Below the pieces are notes generated by a model. The model was not told the origin of the DNA and ran no database searches. It saw nothing but the letters and a program-made list of their open reading frames with translations. From Oscillospiraceae bacterium (GTDB taxonomy: Bacteria > Bacillota_A > Clostridia > Oscillospirales > Ruminococcaceae): a DNA stretch of 10,165 nt. The DNA is taken from positions 1-10,165 of the forward strand of contig JAGBFE010000403.1 of the NCBI GenBank assembly GCA_018109965.1. Reading direction: 5' to 3'. A program made the position numbers and the translations under genes. Numbering within the stretch: position 1 is the stretch's first letter; each line of letters opens with the position of its first letter. Positions 7,494 through 10,165 of this stretch are shown piece by piece.

Positions 7494-8348
7494 ATGTATT
7501 CAAATTCCGCTTATCTGAAAAGTTCAAGAATTCTATACAAAGATAAATCCAAACCGCTTATAGTAACCTGCTGCGGTACATACCGACTTTTCCACAAAGA
7601 AAAGCTGCCTACCTGGAGACCTAAAGGCAGTAATGATTATCAGCTGTTATATGTTGTTGCCGGGAAAACAACTTTTTATATAAATAAAAAACCGCATGAG
7701 GTAACTGCCGGGCAGATGGTTTTGTTCCACCCTTATCAGGAACAGCATTATGAATATTTCGGCAAGGATAAGCCGGAGGTATTCTGGGTTCATTTTACCG
7801 GCAGCAATGTAAAAAATATTCTTAAATCATATAATATTCCTATGAATAAAAATATTTTCAACTGCGGCACTTATGCAACCTATTCCTATATTTTCAAGGA
7901 AATGATTGATGAGCTGCAGAATCGCCGAACCGGTTTTCAGGAACTGCTGGAAATGTATTTAAGACAGATATTTATCCTTATCCAGCGCAACGAAGAAAAA
8001 GAAAACACACAGGTAAGCAGTTATCTTCTGGACGAGATAGAGTATGCCAGAAAGTTTTTTACCGAGCATTACAACGAAGATATCAATATCTCGGAATACG
8101 CACAGTCAAGGGGCATGAGTGTAAGCTGGTTTCTGAGAAATTTCAAACATATTACCAAAAAGTCCCCAATGCAGTATATTTTAAACATCCGCATAAACAA
8201 CGCTGTCAGCCTGTTGGAAACTACTGACTACAATGTAACCGAGATTGCTGCTATTATCGGGTATGATAATCCTTTGTATTTCAGCCGTATTTTCCACAAA
8301 CAAAAGGGTATTTCTCCATCGGAATACAGAAAAAGAGCGAAAATCTGA
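7494..8348 (+). CDS. AraC-family transcriptional regulator, probable regulator of the lac/gal operon
   Basis: A 284-residue protein of the usual AraC/XylS two-domain plan. Residues about 20-150 look like the cupin ligand-binding domain, with LLYVVAGKTTFYI (51-63) and GQMVLFHPYQEQHYEY (73-88). A linker near 165-185 leads to the C-terminal DNA-binding domain (about 188-281) with two helix-turn-helix units. The first spans about 197-222 (INISEYAQSRGMSVSWFLRNF), and the second about 247-270 (VTEIAAIIGYDNPLYFSRIF), ending in the family-typical KGISPSEYRKR. AAGGAG at 7478-7483 lies 10 nt before the ATG. Divergent transcription from lacZ and the three repeated boxes between them argue that it controls the operon, probably as a sugar-responsive activator. 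The effector is unknown; lactose, galactose or a galactoside is inference. Confidence 0.92.
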   Translation: MYSNSAYLKSSRILYKDKSKPLIVTCCGTYRLFHKEKLPTWRPKGSNDYQLLYVVAGKTTFYINKKPHEVTAGQMVLFHPYQEQHYEYFGKDKPEVFWVHFTGSNVKNILKSYNIPMNKNIFNCGTYATYSYIFKEMIDELQNRRTGFQELLEMYLRQIFILIQRNEEKENTQVSSYLLDEIEYARKFFTEHYNEDINISEYAQSRGMSVSWFLRNFKHITKKSPMQYILNIRINNAVSLLETTDYNVTEIAAIIGYDNPLYFSRIFHKQKGISPSEYRKRAKI

Positions 8349-8406
8349 TAATCATTCCGCATGCACAGCTTCCTCTTGAATCCAAGCATAAATATGCCAA
8401 TATACA

Positions 8407-8438
8407 AAAACAAGGATACCCTTCGGTATCCTTGTTTT
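8407..8438. terminator. Perfect bidirectional intrinsic terminator between convergent genes
   Basis: AAAACAAGGATACC (8407-8420), loop CTTC, GGTATCCTTGTTTT (8425-8438): a perfect 14-bp inverted repeat with a T-run on each strand. It lies 58 nt past the araC stop (plus) and 16 nt past the EIIC stop (minus), so it can end both transcripts. Confidence 0.93.
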
Positions 8439-8454
8439 ATTACTGACAATATAA

Positions 8455-9561
8455 TTATAATTCCAATTTCAGATCTTCGCTTTTTATCCAGCCTTTTTTG
8501 CGCATATACAGACAGATACCCCAGCTAAGAACTGCAGGCAGGATAAAGCATATAAGTGCCATGCCAATCCAGTCGGAGGCTGTAATGGAAGTTTTTAAAC
8601 CATTGGCCATGTCATTAACCCAGCCTGTATAAACACCAATCTGACCTACGAAACCACAGGTGCCCATACCTGATGAAACCGCAGCACCATTCATCTGAAA
8701 TTTAAAAATACAGGTTGCAATTGGGCCTGTAATTGCGGAAGCAAGTGTTGGCGGAATCCATATACGTGGATTTTTTATAATATTGGACATCTGCAGCATA
8801 CTTGTACCAACACCCTGTGCCACAAGACCGCCCCAGCCGTTTTCTTTAAAGCTCATTACCGCAAAACCTATCATCTGTGCGCAGCAGCCCGCAACAGCTG
8901 CACCACCTGCAAGGCCTGTAAGCCCAAATGCCGCACATATAGCAGCCGAACTTATCGGCAATGTGAGCGCCATACCTATGACAACGGAAACGATAATCCC
9001 CATAAAGAACGGCCTTAGTTCTGTTGCCATCATAACAGCATATCCTACTGCCTGTGCTGCTGCACCTATTGGTGCCGCAACAAATTTTGCAAACATAATA
9101 CCCGTGAGAATTGTTACGCTTGGTGTAACAAGCAGGTCAACTTTTGTTTCTTTTGAAACAAGTTTGCCAAGTTCTGCTGCAATGATTGTAACAAAATACA
9201 CCGCCAGCGGTCCACCTGCCCCAGCCATTGCATTTGTGGTAAACCCAACAGGAATAAGAGAGAACAGAACCATAGATGGACAGTTGAGTGCAAAGCCGAT
9301 TGCTACAGCAATACCAGGTCCCACCATAGCAGATGCAAGCCCTCCTATGGTATAACCAACAGAACCTTCGCCCTTGCCTACAGTTACTATTATTTCGTTG
9401 AGAAAATCAATATTAAACTGCTGACCGATTGTGTTCAGAATTGTTCCGACCAAAAGTGTACAGAACAATCCCTGTGCCATTGCACCAAGCGCATCGATGC
9501 CATAACGTTTTCCGGACACAACAATGTCCTTTTTCTTCAAGAAAAGTTTAAATTCTTTCAA
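8455..9561 (-). CDS. Orphan PTS-type EIIC membrane protein (EIIC_2 / PfoR-like family)
   Basis: A 368-residue protein that is almost wholly hydrophobic, with about eight to ten Gly/Ala-rich membrane segments. It resembles the EIIC_2 family of phosphotransferase-system permease domains, which as I recall also includes the C. perfringens perfringolysin regulator PfoR. Recognisable features are the KRYGIDALGAMAQGLF region near residue 18, Gly-rich loops such as AMAGAGGPLAVYF, the conserved NPRIWIPPTLASA near 265, and GMGTCGFVGQIG near 297. No EIIA or EIIB domain or gene is visible in the window, so sugar phosphorylation is unproven; transport or membrane signalling are both possible. The start is TTG at 9561: an in-frame TGA lies two codons upstream, no ATG is near, and AAAGGAAG (9578-9571) sits 9 nt before it. 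It is transcribed alone from a consensus promoter and ends at the shared terminator. Substrate unknown. Confidence 0.8.
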   Translation of the reverse strand: MKEFKLFLKKKDIVVSGKRYGIDALGAMAQGLFCTLLVGTILNTIGQQFNIDFLNEIIVTVGKGEGSVGYTIGGLASAMVGPGIAVAIGFALNCPSMVLFSLIPVGFTTNAMAGAGGPLAVYFVTIIAAELGKLVSKETKVDLLVTPSVTILTGIMFAKFVAAPIGAAAQAVGYAVMMATELRPFFMGIIVSVVIGMALTLPISSAAICAAFGLTGLAGGAAVAGCCAQMIGFAVMSFKENGWGGLVAQGVGTSMLQMSNIIKNPRIWIPPTLASAITGPIATCIFKFQMNGAAVSSGMGTCGFVGQIGVYTGWVNDMANGLKTSITASDWIGMALICFILPAVLSWGICLYMRKKGWIKSEDLKLEL

Positions 9562-9570
9562 AAATCAACA

Positions 9571-9578
9571 CTTCCTTT
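9571..9578 (-). promoter_or_regulatory. Ribosome binding site that fixes the TTG start of the EIIC gene
   Basis: AAAGGAAG on the minus strand, 9 nt upstream of TTG 9561. With the in-frame TGA at 9567-9565 it leaves TTG 9561 as the only reasonable start. Confidence 0.7.
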
Positions 9579-9615
9579 ACTTCTTAAAAACCTGTAAATA
9601 TTAAATTGTAATCTG

Positions 9616-9641
9616 CTCAGCAATTTTTATAAACTGCTGAA
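9616..9641 (-). other. Hairpin near the 5' end of the EIIC leader
   Basis: On the minus-strand transcript the arms from 9641 and 9616 pair over 11 bp (two G-U wobbles) around the loop AUAA. The core is CAGCA/TGCTG. It begins about 5 nt after the predicted start (near 9646) and has no following U-run, so it is not a terminator. It could stabilise the mRNA 5' end, or as DNA act as a palindromic operator just downstream of the promoter. Confidence 0.5.
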
Positions 9642-9652
9642 TTTTGAAAAAC

Positions 9653-9681
9653 ATTATAATTATGACACGCTGTATTGTCAA
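9653..9681 (-). promoter_or_regulatory. Consensus sigma-A promoter of the EIIC gene
   Basis: TTGACA (9681-9676) and TATAAT (9658-9653) on the minus strand, separated by exactly 17 bp: a perfect match to consensus in both hexamers and spacing. The start would be near 9646, giving a leader of about 85 nt before the TTG start. Confidence 0.85.
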
Positions 9682-9738
9682 ATCCATATTGTATCATCTT
9701 TTTGTCTTAATAGCTCATTGGGGGTAGTTAATCCGCAA

Positions 9739-9767
9739 TTGTCGAAGATAATCGTAATGCATATAAT
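9739..9767 (+). promoter_or_regulatory. Promoter-like sequence reading toward the recombinase remnant
   Basis: TTGTCG (9739-9744) and TATAAT (9762-9767) are separated by 17 bp on the plus strand. The -10 is perfect and the -35 matches four of six. The start would be near 9774, about ten bases before the remnant's open frame. The tract is AT-rich, so chance is possible; if active it would transcribe the remnant divergently from the EIIC gene. Confidence 0.4.
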
Positions 9768-9783
9768 TAAAATAAAACATTAA

Positions 9784-10165
9784 CGCAACCGACAGCTGAT
9801 GAATAAAAACAAGGAGTTATCTTGCTTTAAACAGCAGGATACACTGTTTGAAAAGCTATACGAAGATAACGCGATGGGTAAAATAACCGACGAATGGTTT
9901 ATGCAGCTGCAGGCAAAGTACACCGCAGAAAGTGATGATTTGACAAAGCAGATTGCAGAAGCTAAAAGCAAGCTTTCAGAAATTAACGATATAAATGATA
10001 ACAAAGACAAGTTCGTAAATGCGGTTACAAAATTTCTTGAAATGCATACTCTAACACCTGTAATATTGAGAGAACTGATTGAGAAGATAGAGGTTTTCAA
10101 TGCTGTAGGCAGGGGCGAAAACAGAACACAGCATCTTATCATTCATTACAGATTTATAGGCATAC
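9784..10165 (+). pseudogene. C-terminal remnant of a large serine recombinase (DUF4368-like tail), runs off the window
   Basis: The frame is open from just after a TAA at 9781-9783 to the window edge, with an ATG at 9799 lacking a ribosome binding site. It encodes about 127 residues matching the tail of clostridial large serine recombinases (TnpX-like site-specific recombinases). Family-typical parts are LFEKLYEDNAMGKITDEWF, a charged coiled-coil stretch (KQIAEAKSKLSEIND), LTPVILRELIEKIEVF, and RTQHLIIHYRFIG. In that family RTQ..D.Y..FIG lies at the very C-terminus, so the end is only a few residues beyond the window. The N-terminal catalytic serine domain and the DNA-binding recombinase domain, together several hundred residues, would have to lie upstream, where the EIIC promoter region is instead. 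It is therefore 5'-truncated and almost certainly inactive as a recombinase. It is probably a relic of a departed or eroded mobile element. Confidence 0.8.

Noticed and set aside
8783..9355. A 190-codon plus-strand open frame opposite the EIIC gene
   Set aside because: The Ala/Pro/Ile-rich translation is what the complement of Gly/Ala-rich membrane codons gives; there is no promoter or homology.
9809..9822. AAGGAG followed by TTG on the plus strand within the recombinase remnant
   Set aside because: The TTG frame stops after one further codon, so it cannot start a gene.
9780..10142. A minus-strand open frame of 120 codons at the right edge
   Set aside because: The plus-strand frame carries recognisable serine recombinase tail motifs; the antisense frame has none.
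1..10165. CRISPR arrays, tRNA or rRNA genes, phage-defence or toxin-antitoxin modules
   Set aside because: No regularly spaced repeats, no cloverleaf or rRNA-like tracts, and no recognisable defence domains were seen on either strand.

Overview
The window looks like a chromosomal segment from a low-to-mid GC gut-type Firmicute of class Clostridia, perhaps Oscillospiraceae or a relative. This rests on the class II (Firmicutes-type) GalT, the GRTEIxGNHTDH-type galactokinase, a GPH-family sugar permease, AGGAG-type ribosome binding sites, and a DUF4368-like serine recombinase tail of the kind common in clostridial mobile elements. The species assignment is inference; no rRNA or other taxonomic marker is present.

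Layout: positions 1-7267 on the minus strand hold a tightly packed lactose/galactose operon, transcribed lacZ (GH2 beta-galactosidase) -> GPH sugar:cation symporter -> galK -> galT. galT runs to the very left edge of the window, with 490 codons visible. Gaps are 15 nt (lacZ/permease), 174 nt (permease/galK, containing a strong imperfect hairpin) and 12 nt (galK/galT). A 226-bp intergenic region (7268-7493) separates lacZ from a divergent AraC-family regulator (7494-8348, plus). It carries divergent promoter-like sequences and three copies of ATGCACAAA, two of them inside the spacers of the opposing promoters. A perfect bidirectional terminator (8407-8438) closes both araC and the convergent gene at 8455-9561 (minus), an orphan PTS EIIC_2/PfoR-like membrane protein. 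That gene has a consensus promoter, a leader hairpin and a TTG start. On the right, 9784-10165 (plus) is the C-terminal remnant of a large serine recombinase whose catalytic part is absent.

How it works together: the symporter would import lactose or another beta-galactoside, LacZ hydrolyses it in the cytoplasm, and GalK and GalT feed the galactose into the Leloir pathway. galE, galM and pgm are not in the window. The AraC-type protein is the obvious candidate regulator. The EIIC and recombinase remnant look like unrelated neighbours.

I found no convincing novel system. The observations most worth checking are the repeated operator-like boxes in the lacZ/araC region, the unusual 5' end of galK (hairpin, weak ribosome binding site at the ATG, and a good Shine-Dalgarno correctly spaced from an AUC codon), and the recombinase relic beside the orphan EIIC.
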